A stretch of 47,262 nucleotides of DNA from Chrysochromulina tobinii (lineage: Eukaryota > Haptophyta > Prymnesiales > Chrysochromulinaceae). How positions within the stretch are numbered: the first letter of the stretch is position 1; each line of letters begins with the position of its first letter. The notes beneath the pieces are model-generated. The model was not told where the DNA came from and did not search any database. It worked only from the letters and a program-made list of their open reading frames with translations. The stretch spans positions 1-47,262 of the forward strand of contig JWZX01003243.1 in NCBI GenBank assembly GCA_001275005.1. The letters run 5' to 3'. Made by a program: the position numbers and the translations under genes. Shown piece by piece: positions 1 to 10,300 of the stretch.

Positions 1-615
1 CCCCTCCCCCACTCCAGCCATGACGTTTGTCGGTTCCTGGCGAGTACGCAGCGTCGGGTGCGTACACGCAGATAGGTGCGTACACGCACCGCACCCCGCG
101 TATGCGCAAAGACGCGGCGGTGGGGTGCGTGCGTGTAGGTGAACGCACCGTGCGCGGTTACGCGCCTGTCGCCAAGGTGCGAAAGCGGAAAGGGCGATCG
201 CCGTGCGTTCGTGACCGACCTCGCGCGCAGACGAGGTACGTGGCGTTATTCGTGCGTTCGCGCGAGCTGGAGTGCGTACACGCGGTTAGGTGCGTACACG
301 TGACGCTTCTGCGCGACGCTTTCAGACCGATGTACTATTGTGTATTCGGATTCGTTGACGCTCGACTCGCTCGTGACCTCCGCTCACGACCGCCGCACGC
401 GCGCCCGCGTACGGCTAGAACAGCGTAAGTGAACAACGCGCGCGCGTGTACGCGAGAAACACGCCTCATTTTACATTTTACATTAAAGCCGTGTGGCGCG
501 CTCGAAAACGTTCTCGGCTCTCCCCTCGCAGCTCGCAGCTTATCCTCTATAGGATCCGAAGATGCCCGGGGCGTGGTTACCGCGGCGATATCGGTTCTCG
601 GTTGCCGCGCCCATA
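1..615. other. Spacer with short repeats, no gene seen
   Basis: No convincing coding sequence is visible; the open frames are Arg/Cys-rich and resemble no family. The stretch holds two copies of a compound motif, two GTGCGTACACG-type units separated by about 7 bases, near 58-90 and 271-302. It also has several CpG-rich alternating purine-pyrimidine tracts. It lies beyond the 3' end of the deubiquitinase gene. Confidence 0.5.
58..302. repeat. Paired GTGCGTACACG motif, two copies
   Basis: The unit GTGCGTACACGC, 6-7 bases, then GTGCGTACACG occurs near 58-90 and again near 271-302, about 213 bases apart. The core GCGTAC/GTACGC is close to self-complementary. It could be a remnant of a local duplication or a protein-binding array; nothing in the sequence decides between these. 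Confidence 0.5.
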
Positions 616-2949
616 TCATCGTGCGCGGCGCCCTATGACGACGCCCTTCTCGCTGGACGATCCCGAGTTCGTGCTCGTTGTTGCGAGCGAGCTACATGCA
701 CCTATCTCTGGCCAGACGACTCCCTGAGGCATGGGTCCTATGAGGGAGGGGCCGCAAACTGGATCGGTGCTGCTCGCACTTGTTGAGCTGGTGCCGGCAC
801 TGCCCGGCGCGTCGCTCGTGTACGCTGTGCTGGAACTCTCCGCAGCACCTACCATCATTGCGTCGCTGCTGCTGCTGCTCTGGTGACCAAAGCCTTCGAT
901 CGGGCCCGCGAGACTCGCCTCTTGCAGCCCCGGTGGCACATTGACGGGCGGCACGAGCGGTTCAGCTGAATCAACTCTTCGGTAAAAGACCATGTAGGTA
1001 GAACCAGCGGAGCCGTTTTCGGTCGCACCCATCGCTGCCTGGAGCTGTGAATCCGTCGCCAAGGAGACACTCGAGTCGTTAAACTTGTACCAGGTGCCAC
1101 TGGAGAGGTCCTTGATGAAGCAGAAGTAATGCCCGGCGAGTGCCGAGCCTGAGTGCATCAGCATGGAGAAGAGTTCGTACTGGTCAGCAGCGGAGCTTGT
1201 GCTGTTACCGCCCTCACCGCTGGCGGCCTCACCGCTGGCAACCGCGCTGGCGGCCTTGCCGCTGGCGGCCTGACCGCCGGCAGCCTCGCCGCTGGCGGGC
1301 TCGCCATCGTCGCCAGCCCCGCCCTCTGTGAGACCACCATCACCATTAGAGATATCACCGCCGGCAGCACCGTCGTTACATTCGAGTGACACCTCGGGCT
1401 CTGGGGAAGAGACGGCGTCCGTCGACGAACCGCCCTCGCCGCTGTCAGCTTCGAAGTTGTCGCCCGCCAATTTGCGTTTCGCCTGCCGAACGGCGCGATC
1501 CTCAAGGAATGTGGAGGCGCTCAGCATCGCTGGAACTGCGACGGAGTGGTGTAACTTGACACGGCGCAGCTCTGCAAAGTCGAAGTCAAATCGCTTGAGG
1601 CCCAGGCAAAGCACGGGAGGCAGCATAGTGAACCGCAATCCCTTAAGCGCGGGTTGCTTAGATGCGCAGTGCTCGCAGTGATACGCATTGTCGCCCTCGA
1701 GGGTCTCAGGCTCGATGAAGGCCTCGATCGCCGCCGCGAGCGACCGGATGGGCGTCTGCGCTGCGTCAAAGGTTCTGATGGCGAGATTGACGTCGTCAAA
1801 GGCGGACGGACGGCTCGACGTCGTACCGCACGTCTTGCATCGCACGTCTGCGAAGGATGAGGCTCATAGTCACGAGGCAAACGGACAAAATCATGGTCGA
1901 GATCATTTCAGCTCAAAAGGGAGGTTCTTTCGAGCTGATGCCATTACAGTCGCACCACTCGCCGCGATAGATGCGACGAATGTGTTCGTACTGCGCACTC
2001 CCCTCGAGCTCAGTCTCGAGCGCGTCGAAGAGCACGCGCAGGAGCTCCTGCACATCGTGCTGCATGAAAGCGTCGGCCTGCGTCCACCCAAAAGAGCCTG
2101 TGAGAGCCTTCGTGTCAACAGCTTGGGCCTTTGAGGTCTGCAGCTGCACGAAGACGCGCTGCAACTCACGCGAGATGACGCCAGAGCCCGCTGTGGGCGC
2201 TCCGAGGTCATACATCGCCGCACGGAACTGCGGCGTCATGAAGAGGGATTGCACGAGGGAAGAGAGATAGCAAGTCGCGCCCTGCAAGCGGCTCGCGCGC
2301 GTCAATACGTTTCCTGGGGCACTGGGGGTGTCCGGAAAGAATCAGCTCACCTGATTGATGAGCCCGATGAACCCGTCCGCATTGACTTCAGCCGAGGAGG
2401 CGATGCCGCGAGCAAGTGGGCCGTACACGTGCTGCTGCCCGTCAGCCCGGCCAGCACTCCAGAGCGCAACTGTGCCAAGCGCTTGGGCAGCCACACTGCT
2501 GCCGCTCCCGGCTGTGGATGCAGCAGCTTCTGGAATCCGGCCGTTGATGCCTTCGACGCGGAGGCGCTGCTTCTGAGTGCATCCGATCTCCAAGAGCTTC
2601 GTCGCGTCGGCGCCCGGGTCGTCCAGCTTGAGCGTGAACGAGTTTGAGCAGAGCGCGAAGGTCCCGACCACCAGATTGCACTCTTCAGCGACCTTAACCT
2701 GCAGTAGCGGGAGGGGGGAGGGTGAGCGGGAGCGGGGGATGGTAGCGGGAGGGCGGAGGGAGCGGCAGCGGGGGGTTCAGCCGGAGGTTGAGGGATGGGC
2801 AGGGGTGGGTGTGGCTTTACGAGAAGTGCCTGCACGTTCTCATCAGCGGCCATGGTCACAGGGATGCGCGTCGAGCCCTGCTGACAGTATGGATTCTGGA
2901 TGATCAAAGTGATCATCTCGGCACCCCCCTCTGCTGTGGTGGTGAGCAT
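616..2949 (-). CDS. Ubiquitin-specific protease, USP47-like (4 exons)
   Basis: Cysteine protease that removes ubiquitin from proteins. Exons on the minus strand are 2821-2949, 2351-2698, 1948-2281 and 616-1847, giving 680 aa. The introns are GT-AG (122, 69 and 100 bp) and every phase fits. A ubiquitin-like beta-grasp segment forms about residues 10-75. The Cys box is split by an intron: LINQ before it and GATCYLSS after it, with catalytic Cys163. The second splice restores DYVRCKTCG, where Cys274/277 pair with Cys328/331 as the zinc-binding fingers of this family. The His box is SALAGHYFCF (His510), with Asp528 in WYKFNDSS. A low-complexity Gly/Ala/Ser/Glu insert (about 390-490) separates core halves and is encoded by a 15-bp minisatellite. 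The start is the first Met of the UBL exon; a further upstream exon cannot be excluded. It is divergent from the SAXO-like gene. Confidence 0.88.
1216..1311. repeat. 15-bp minisatellite inside USP coding sequence
   Basis: GCTGGCGGC-type units repeat in tandem and encode Gly-Glu-Ala-Ala-Ser-like repeats on the minus strand. They lie in the linker between the two halves of the protease core, so they are unlikely to affect the active site. Confidence 0.6.
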
Positions 2950-3123
2950 CCTGATGTATCGGATCCGCTCGTCTCGCACGAAAGGACGCGAGAATCCGAC
3001 TGGAAATTCTTGACAATTTCGGCAATTATTCCCCACGACGCGTGCGTGAGAGTATGTGAGCGATAGGGTTACATGTAACGACACGTGACAGTCTCTTCTC
3101 GCGGCTTCGTCAAACCACAGAAA
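2950..3123. promoter_or_regulatory. Shared divergent promoter region (USP / SAXO-like)
   Basis: A spacer of 174 bases separates the two start codons, which face away from each other. It holds the palindrome TACATGTA at 3071-3078. No TATA box is evident. Confidence 0.45.
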
Positions 3124-4263
3124 ATGGGGACCAACCGTCAAACGAAGGCATTCTGGCCTGTGGCGTGTCGGCAGCGCGATCCGCCGGCGGATATTCACGT
3201 GCCACAGTGGCAGCCAGCTTCGGCAGGTGATCATCATCAGCATCCAATGTGGGAGCCGTGGCAGCCGGTAGCCGCCGCGGCGCAGCATCGAGGCCAAGAA
3301 GTCACCACCCTGCCGCCACCACCAGCGTACCATACGACGATGCACCGCGAAAGTTTCAAGCGACCACCACTACCGCCGCGGCCTGAGCCGCCGCCAGTAA
3401 CAAGCCCCGAGCCTAAACTATTCCACGGTAATACTACTTCCAGGACGAGTTTCCAGTGGCCCAGACCAGAGGACTACGCGGCTGCTGTGCCGCCCGCACC
3501 GTCGTCTTTGCCCGCAGCTCCGTATCCGCCGGCCTGGCCTGTGGTCTCCTTCCATGGGCACGTCGATGCAGTGGAGCGCGCTGTACACAACTCTGCGATC
3601 GAAATGGAGGAGGCTCGAGCTTGGCGACGATTGGCCAAGGTCGTTCCTGAGAGGCTCACTTACCATGGCGAGGATGAGCTGCGTGCGATGGGAAAGCCGC
3701 CGCTCACACGCGCCTTGGGCGGGTATCCCACGAGGGGACGCACGCCGCCACCCGCTCGGGCGGCCGCGCAACGAAGCAGTGGATACGGCCACGGTGCGCG
3801 CCGGGCGACGGCGCCGCCCAAGATCACGTGGCGACAGCATGAGCATGCTGCGGGCTCACGGGCTCGACCGCCGCCGCCGCGTGAGGCGGCCGCCGCCACT
3901 AGCGCACACACTCGCTCGCGAGCCGACGACTTTACGGGTAGCGTCGTCTTGGGCGAGGAAAATCCTGAGGCGCTGGCTCCTAGGCATCCAAAGGCGCGTC
4001 AGCCGCACACACTCATGAGCGCGGCCGAGTGGAAGCGAGAGCTTCGCGAACGCGCGCGCATGTCGATGCCGGGCGCATGCCGTGAGGCGGCTGCCGGCGG
4101 CTGTCGCGCACTTTGCCAAGGAGCATATGTGCGTGCGGCAACGCGTGTCGCGCCCACGGGCGCAGGCAACGAGCCGCTGCCCATTGGCGTCGTGGCTCGG
4201 CCACGGAGCGGTGCTCATCGGTTGGCGACGTGGGGCTCGAGCAAGGCAATGGCCTACCGTTGA
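3124..4263 (+). CDS. SAXO-like / microtubule inner protein-like
   Basis: Proline- and arginine-rich protein of 379 aa with no enzymatic domain. It has two similar short motifs about 35 residues apart, YHTTMHRESFKRP and GNTTSRTSFQWP. They follow the TT-x-x-x-x-F pattern of SAXO (FAM154) and other proteins that bind axonemal or basal-body microtubules. Later basic segments (KITWRQHEHA and MSAAEWKRELRERARM) also resemble short helical microtubule-lumen contacts. By inference it is a structural flagellar protein. Single exon; the first ATG in the frame is at 3124, and nothing before it looks coding. It is divergent from the USP gene and convergent with AspRS. Assignment rests on motif style only. 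Confidence 0.55.
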   Translation: MGTNRQTKAFWPVACRQRDPPADIHVPQWQPASAGDHHQHPMWEPWQPVAAAAQHRGQEVTTLPPPPAYHTTMHRESFKRPPLPPRPEPPPVTSPEPKLFHGNTTSRTSFQWPRPEDYAAAVPPAPSSLPAAPYPPAWPVVSFHGHVDAVERAVHNSAIEMEEARAWRRLAKVVPERLTYHGEDELRAMGKPPLTRALGGYPTRGRTPPPARAAAQRSSGYGHGARRATAPPKITWRQHEHAAGSRARPPPPREAAAATSAHTRSRADDFTGSVVLGEENPEALAPRHPKARQPHTLMSAAEWKRELRERARMSMPGACREAAAGGCRALCQGAYVRAATRVAPTGAGNEPLPIGVVARPRSGAHRLATWGSSKAMAYR

Positions 4264-4626
4264 GTTCTAATCTTTAACATTTGGATGAAATTTGGATCAG
4301 AATGATAGCTCTCGGGGGCCGGCTCGGTGGAAAACACGGTTTTACTAACGAGCGTCGATTCGTATTCCTTTGACAGTTTGCAGTTTTGCACTCACGACCG
4401 CCCCACGCACCGACAACGCTCTGCGGCGCGGGCCGCGGCTTGAGCGCGACTCTCAAGAAGCGCATGTGATCCGGCACGGAGGCAGAGCGGAAACCAGGAT
4501 CGCGTTTAAAGGCGTTCCAGCGTGTCTAGAGTCGCCAGATGCTGGACTCAATGCTGGACGTGCTCGTGTTTGGGAGGGGCCGAGTGTCAGTGCGAGAGTC
4601 GAATTGCGAGTGTCATGGGGAAGCCC
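4264..4626. other. Convergent 3' spacer, nothing further seen
   Basis: About 360 bases between the 3' ends of the SAXO-like gene and AspRS. There is no supported gene; it presumably holds both polyadenylation regions. Confidence 0.4.
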
Positions 4627-6651
4627 TCACGGTGTGAGCCGCGTCGGATCGCGCGGGAACATGGATGATTTTCGGATGTTGTCGAGCCCGAGGAAGAGCA
4701 TCACAACGCGCTCCATGCCGATGCCGCCGCCGGCGTGCGGGAATGCGCCATAGTTGAACGAGTTGACGTAATCCTGGATCGGAGTGAGGTCCACTCCCTT
4801 CTGGGCAGCAAGCTTGACTAGCATCTCTGGGTCGTGGATGCGCTGAGCGCCCGAGGTGACCTCCTCGCCGCGGATGAAGATGTCGTACGCGTTGGCCCAG
4901 TTGGGCTGATCCGGGTCCGGCATCGTGTAAAAGGGCCGTAAGGCCGCGGGGAACTTGTCGATGACGTAGAAGTCGGTGTCCTTGACGCGCGAGACGACGG
5001 CTCCGAGGAGCTTCTCGTCGCGCGTCGACAGGTCCTCCTCATCGCCGTGAACGGGGACCGTCTTCAGGTGCTCGCGCATGTCGCTGACGAGCTTGGCCAG
5101 ATCCTTTGCTTCCTGCGAGCTGCCCAGCTCCTCAGCCGCCTTCTGCTGCTGCTCGAGCGCAGCGAGGCGCTCGGCACCAATGGCAGGGCCGTGCTCGCGG
5201 AGCAGCTGCACGGCCTCGTAATAGGTGAGCCGCAGGGCGGTTCGACCGAATTTGAGGTCTTCGAATGGATACTGCGCGCGCACGGCCTCGAGCTCCTTGG
5301 CGCAGCGCTCATTGAGGCCGGCGAAGATGTGGATGAAGAGACCCTCGAGCACCTCAAGAACCTCGTGATAGTCGTCCTTGAAGGTCATCTCCATGTCGAG
5401 GCCTGTGAACTCGGTCATGTGTCGGTGCGTGAACGACTTTTCCGATCGGAAGACCGGCCCGATCTCGAAGACGCCCGGCCGACCCAGGTCGCCCATCAGG
5501 GCCATCTGCTTGTACAGCTGCGGCGACTGGGCCAGGTATGCGTGTCGTTGGAAGTAGGTGAGCTTGAAGACGTCGGCGCCGCCCTCGGAGGCCGTGGCGA
5601 TCATCTTGGGCGAGTGAATCTCAATGAAACCCTTGCCGAGCAGGAACTCGCGGAAGAGCGCACACACCTCGGACTGGATGCGAAAGATGCCCTGATTCGC
5701 GCTCGTACGGAGGTCGATGACGCGGTTGTCGAGGCGCGTGTCCGGTTCGACGCGAGGAAGCTTGAGCCGCGCCACCTCCGCGTCGGAGCGGCCGGCATCC
5801 TCGAGCTGCAGCGGCAGCCGCGTCGCCGCCTTGGAGATGCAGTAGATTCGCGTCACTTGCAACTCGACGCCACTCTGTGTGCAGCTCGTGATCGGAGCCG
5901 GCGGCGTCGTCACTTCGGCGAGCACGTCAACGATACTCTCTTTCGGCAGACCGCACGCAAAGCTCACGAGGTCCTTGCCCTGCACGACGACCTGCACAGT
6001 CGACAGCCGCTGGCGCAGTTCGATGAACCCCAGCTTGGCCGACTGCTTGCGCGTATTGTGCAGGCGCGCGCGGAGCCAGACGCTCGAGCCGCTGAGCGCC
6101 GGGGTGAGCGCATCGACATCAGTCCAAGTGCGCTCAGTCTTAGTATTCGAGTTGATAGTGAGCTGGCCGAAGGGGTGCTCCATAAAGTCAAGAAGGGTCA
6201 CTGTCGGCACCTCTGGCCCCTCGAGATTCTTCCTCTCGGCCTCCTCACGCTCCTTGCGCTTGCGCTCCTTCTCCTCCTCCTTCTTGCGCTTCTCCTCTGC
6301 CTTGGCCGCCTTCTTCGCTTCCTTGTCACCGCCTGTCTCGCCTGCATCAGCCCTCGCCTCGGTCGACGCCGCTTCCGCTGCGACCGTGCTGGCGTCGCCC
6401 CTGAAAATGAGCGCCGCGTCCCACTTTACAGGCAGCCCTGCTATGGACGGATCGTGGGCAGCAGCTTCCGCAACTGGGATCGTCGACCCAGGCGGCACCG
6501 GCGGCATGAGATTGTCGGCCATCCACTCAAATGGTTTCGCGGGCGTCTCATGGACGAGATCGTTTAGCAGCTGATTCAGGCGCGGCTGGAGTTCATGCTT
6601 GTCGAGGTACGCTTGCAGATCGGCGCGCTCCGCATCACTTGCGGCCGACAT
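4627..6651 (-). CDS. Aspartyl-tRNA synthetase, cytosolic, with Dpy30/RIIa-like N-terminus
   Basis: Charges tRNA-Asp in the cytosol. Class II synthetase of 674 aa. The anticodon-binding OB fold comes first (VWLRARLHNTRKQSAKLGF). Motif 2 follows in VFRSEKSFTHRHMTEFTGLD, and motif 3 is GGGIGMERVVMLFLGL with the usual SMFPRDP close. Unusually, residues 7-53 (LQAYLDKHELQPRLNQLL ... PAKPFEWMADNL) match the pattern of Dpy30/RIIa dimerisation-docking helices. A long Lys/Glu-rich linker (about 125-180) joins this to the OB fold, similar to the basic helices that bind tRNA or complexes in other eukaryotic synthetases. The ATG at 6651 was preferred over one at 6780 because the extra residues are Arg-rich and resemble no family. 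Single exon. Confidence 0.93.
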   Translation of the reverse strand: MSAASDAERADLQAYLDKHELQPRLNQLLNDLVHETPAKPFEWMADNLMPPVPPGSTIPVAEAAAHDPSIAGLPVKWDAALIFRGDASTVAAEAASTEARADAGETGGDKEAKKAAKAEEKRKKEEEKERKRKEREEAERKNLEGPEVPTVTLLDFMEHPFGQLTINSNTKTERTWTDVDALTPALSGSSVWLRARLHNTRKQSAKLGFIELRQRLSTVQVVVQGKDLVSFACGLPKESIVDVLAEVTTPPAPITSCTQSGVELQVTRIYCISKAATRLPLQLEDAGRSDAEVARLKLPRVEPDTRLDNRVIDLRTSANQGIFRIQSEVCALFREFLLGKGFIEIHSPKMIATASEGGADVFKLTYFQRHAYLAQSPQLYKQMALMGDLGRPGVFEIGPVFRSEKSFTHRHMTEFTGLDMEMTFKDDYHEVLEVLEGLFIHIFAGLNERCAKELEAVRAQYPFEDLKFGRTALRLTYYEAVQLLREHGPAIGAERLAALEQQQKAAEELGSSQEAKDLAKLVSDMREHLKTVPVHGDEEDLSTRDEKLLGAVVSRVKDTDFYVIDKFPAALRPFYTMPDPDQPNWANAYDIFIRGEEVTSGAQRIHDPEMLVKLAAQKGVDLTPIQDYVNSFNYGAFPHAGGGIGMERVVMLFLGLDNIRKSSMFPRDPTRLTP

Positions 6652-7316
6652 CCAGCGCTCACGGGCACTCACGGGTCGACGTGGCGCGTTGCGTAATTTC
6701 CGCGAAATGTGTGGGGAAAATTTACAAGTCCTTTTTATCCAGGGTCTGTCGTTCCCGCTGTCCCGGAAGAGGTCATGCATCTGAACACTCTACTATCGAA
6801 ATGTCCGTAAATGCACCCGCATACCCTCAAGCCGCATACCGGCCCTTCCGTCCGCGTCCCATAAGGATACGCCATACCGCATACGGACGCAGCACGCACA
6901 CGCACACACCTAAGCGGTGCCCCGCTTGCTGGCCTGTTACCAGCAGTCATGTAGGCGCCCCCTCGCGCGCTTCAGCGCCAGCCGCGCCTGAGACTATTGA
7001 GCTGTCCTCTGATGATTTAGTGGACGGGGGGCAGGGGGAGGAGCTGTGCCTGCGACTGCCTCGAAGTCGATGGGCAAAAGGCAATGGGGCACAGTGCACG
7101 GCATCTGACCGAGTGCGACCTCTCAGGAAACGAGATGCACGAGAAAAGGGAAGGCCTCGATTCGTTTCGCACTGCAAGGAAAGGCTGGGTTTAAGCTGCT
7201 CATCAGTGTCGAGGGATGTGTGGCTGCGAGTGAGATTTAAAACAGGACCACACAATACAGCGGCGCTCATGCGTTGCGTGTGAATTAAAACAGGACCACA
7301 CACAGTACAGCGGCGC
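6652..7316. other. Intergenic region with a tandem duplication at its end
   Basis: About 665 bases between AspRS and the TDP1-fusion 3' end, both on the minus strand. No gene is supported. It includes CA-rich stretches (6895-6910) and a tandem direct repeat next to the TDP1 stop codon. Confidence 0.45.
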
Positions 7317-7319
7317 TCA
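7234..7319. repeat. Tandem direct repeat spanning the TDP1 stop codon
   Basis: Two near-identical units of about 37 bases (…AAAACAGGACCACACA…TACAGCGGCGCTCA) lie at 7234-7269 and 7282-7319. The second contains the stop codon of the minus-strand gene. It is a short segmental duplication of the gene's 3' end. Confidence 0.75.
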
Positions 7320-10300
7320 AGCAAGCGCGTCCCCGGGCCCACCAGACCCACCAGACCCACCAGACGTGGCAGCTGCTGAAGCCTGTGTCGTCTCATTGGC
7401 GCGGAGAAACCTCCGAAATTCCTCCATGCAAGCGGCCATCTGGTGCCCGGTCGGGTCGGCGTGTGCCCTTTCCATCTTGTCGCGAAGCCACGTCGGCTGC
7501 AGGGCTGGCACGTAGCGCCTCTGAGCACATGTCAGGCTCAGCTCAGCAGCCGGCGGCAGCTGCGACGGTAGCCGGTCGCGCCACGCGTCGACCTTGGCTT
7601 CGTCGCATGTAGCTAGCAGCACGCCCAGCTCTACATTGCTTGGCTGTGAGCCCCCCTTTGAATCCCCCTTAGAGTCGCCCCACGCGGCCGCGCTCAAGTT
7701 GTGTGAGCCCAGGTAAAGTATGCCGCGCGGCCGGCGAGCCGCGCTGTCCGCCCCGGCCCCGCTGACCACGGCTCCGCTGGTGACGAGTGTGACCTTTGCG
7801 TGGGAGATGGGTACGCAGGCTGTGGAGGAGGTGCCACGGAATGTGGCCGGCTGCGCGTCGAAGAAGAGGCGATCGCGCACCTCTGCAGGGATCTCGTCAT
7901 ACTTGGCCATCGGCATGAAGCGAAGGTTGGACAGCGAGGAGAAGCGCATGCTCAGGACCATCGCACGAGACGGCCACAGGCAGCGAGTTCGGAGGACGTC
8001 TGACCATTGCGCCTCCTCGTCCCGAGTGACCCGAGTGTCCTCGCCGTCCATCTCCCCAAGCATAGCCTGCTCCAAAAGGCGTACAAACGGCGGCTTCAGG
8101 TCCCCAAATGAGCCCGCCTGGAACCAGACTGTCGGCGTCTCGACTACTTGACCCCTTAGACGCTCTCGTGCAGCCAGGGCGAGGCGGCGCCAGCCTGTAG
8201 GGGGTTTACCGCCAGGGGGGGGGCGGCCAGGGACAGGCATGCTCTCGACGAGGCTAGCCGCCGCCCAGGCGAAGTCGATCCCATCAAAGAGGTGTTTCAC
8301 GAGCCGATTCACGTCGTGGTGCCTCGGCTCCATGGGCTTAGTATCAGTCAGCCGATCCACAAACGTCCGGAGCCGTCCACCAAAGTCGCCCGGGGTTGCA
8401 CGCGCGGCTGAGGCTGGCGCGGCCCCGCCCCGTGCCACGTCGAAGTCTTGTACCCAGATCGCGTCTCTCATGCTCTCCCACTGCCCACTGCCCATGAGGT
8501 TACAACCGGTGATGCCGACGCGCAGGCCGCCTGCCGTGCGGAACAAGAGAAGCTTGGCGTGTACGATGCCCCCCGCCGGCTTGACGAGCATCCACAGCCA
8601 GCCGGGGCGGGATGGCGCCTCCTGCCGGGCGGCGTCCACAACCTCCGCATCTCCAAGCAGCCGAGGCTTGCCAGCATCGTGCCGTGTGTCAGACGCCACG
8701 ATCAATGCGTTGGGTATCGATGCAAACTTGGACGCAACCCACGGCGGATCGAGGCAAAAGCTCGTCGCGAGCGCGCATTCGCACGCGGGAGGAATGAGGT
8801 CGGTGATCTCAAGGCGACCCGACATCAACGGACTCTCATCGAGCCGCTCGTCGGCCACGCGGTTGAGAAAGATCTCGGTACCGTCGAACGAACCAAAGGG
8901 CAGACCGGAAGCAGCGGGGGGAGCGTGCTGACTTGGCCGCGATCGCCAGGTCAATGCCTGGTCAGCCTTTGGAGAGGGTCGAGCGGGTACCACACCGTCC
9001 AGCAGCAGCGCAGCTGCCGCATCGACGCTGCCGCCTGATGCGTCCAAAGCTACCTCGCACGCAGCGCGTTCGAAGCCCAACTCGATGAGCTGGCGAATCG
9101 CCCCGTCCGTCCCGTCACTCGCGCCTCCGCCCAAAGCACCGCCGCCAAAGACGTCGCAGACGCCGCCGACGCCGCCGCCGCCGCCCGCGCCGCCGCTCAA
9201 GCCGGACACACCATCATGAGAGAAGCTCGCAGCGCCCGCGGCAGCGCGTTCGTATGGGGTCGTCTGCGTGCGCAGCTCTCGCTCTGGGTCGGCTGGATGG
9301 CGATATACATCGAGCTGACCGGGGTCGGGCAGGCGCCTCTTGGCTTTGATACACGCAGGAACCCAGGTCTGGTCGTACACGATGGGCCATCGAGAGCGCT
9401 CCAAGGTTGACAGGGCGCCCAACTGATGAGCGAGGCGATCAGAGGTCATCAGAGGTCATCAGCGCTCCAAGGTACCTGATGAGAGAGGCAATCAGACGTC
9501 ATCAGAGGTCATCAGCGCAAGGTCAACAGGGCGCCCACCGCCGCCTCTGGCTCAACAGCGCGATCAATAATGAGGCAGGTGGCGTCGTGCACGCTGTCCA
9601 CAAGTATCGCGCCGTGGAGGCGCGCGAGCCTTGCTGCAATGTCATACAGTTTGCCGCCGACCCTGTACTCACCCTTGCGACCGATGAGGAACTTGAGGCC
9701 GCTAAAGATCCCCGCCGGCACCGCCACCGACACCGCCGCCACTCCCGGTGCAGCGTCTGCAGCCGCCGCCGGTTCGGGTGGCGGCGCAGCAGAAGACCGT
9801 GGACGCACGGAGGCGGGTAGGTCCGTCAACTCGGCAGCGCTGCCCGTCCGTTTCTCGGCTTGCCTAGGCAGTGATGGCTGGACCGCAGGCCCTGCCACTT
9901 GCACTGGTGGCGCGCTCAGCCGCGGAGGAAAGGCCACGCGGATCTCCATTCCCGGTCCGTAGCCGGAAGGTACTACGTAGGCGAGAAGCGTGCCATCGGG
10001 CGCCGCCATGCGGAACTGACGGCCCGCAACGCAGCCCTGCGGGATGATCGTGTCGAGCGTCGCAGGTGCCGCCGTGACACTTGGTGGCGCGCGCGGCAGC
10101 CCGCAGAGCGAGTATCCGGTGAAGCCTTCCCGAAGGCCGCTCGGGTTGAACGCCACCGCGCTGCGATTTGGCACGCTGACAAACAAGATCGGGTCGTCAG
10201 ACTCGCATCCTGGGGGCTGATACTTCTCGTTATCAGCGTCTCGCGTCACCTCAACGGGCACGTCGTTCGGGAGTATAAAGCCATTAAGCCACGAGCGGCG

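Noticed and set aside
27-428. 133-codon open frame at the left edge
   Set aside because: Arg/Val/Cys-rich product made from the repeat motif; no homology, no splice link.
5047-6567. Plus-strand 506-codon open frame opposite AspRS
   Set aside because: It is the antisense shadow of a clearly conserved synthetase; Leu/Arg/His-rich with no family.
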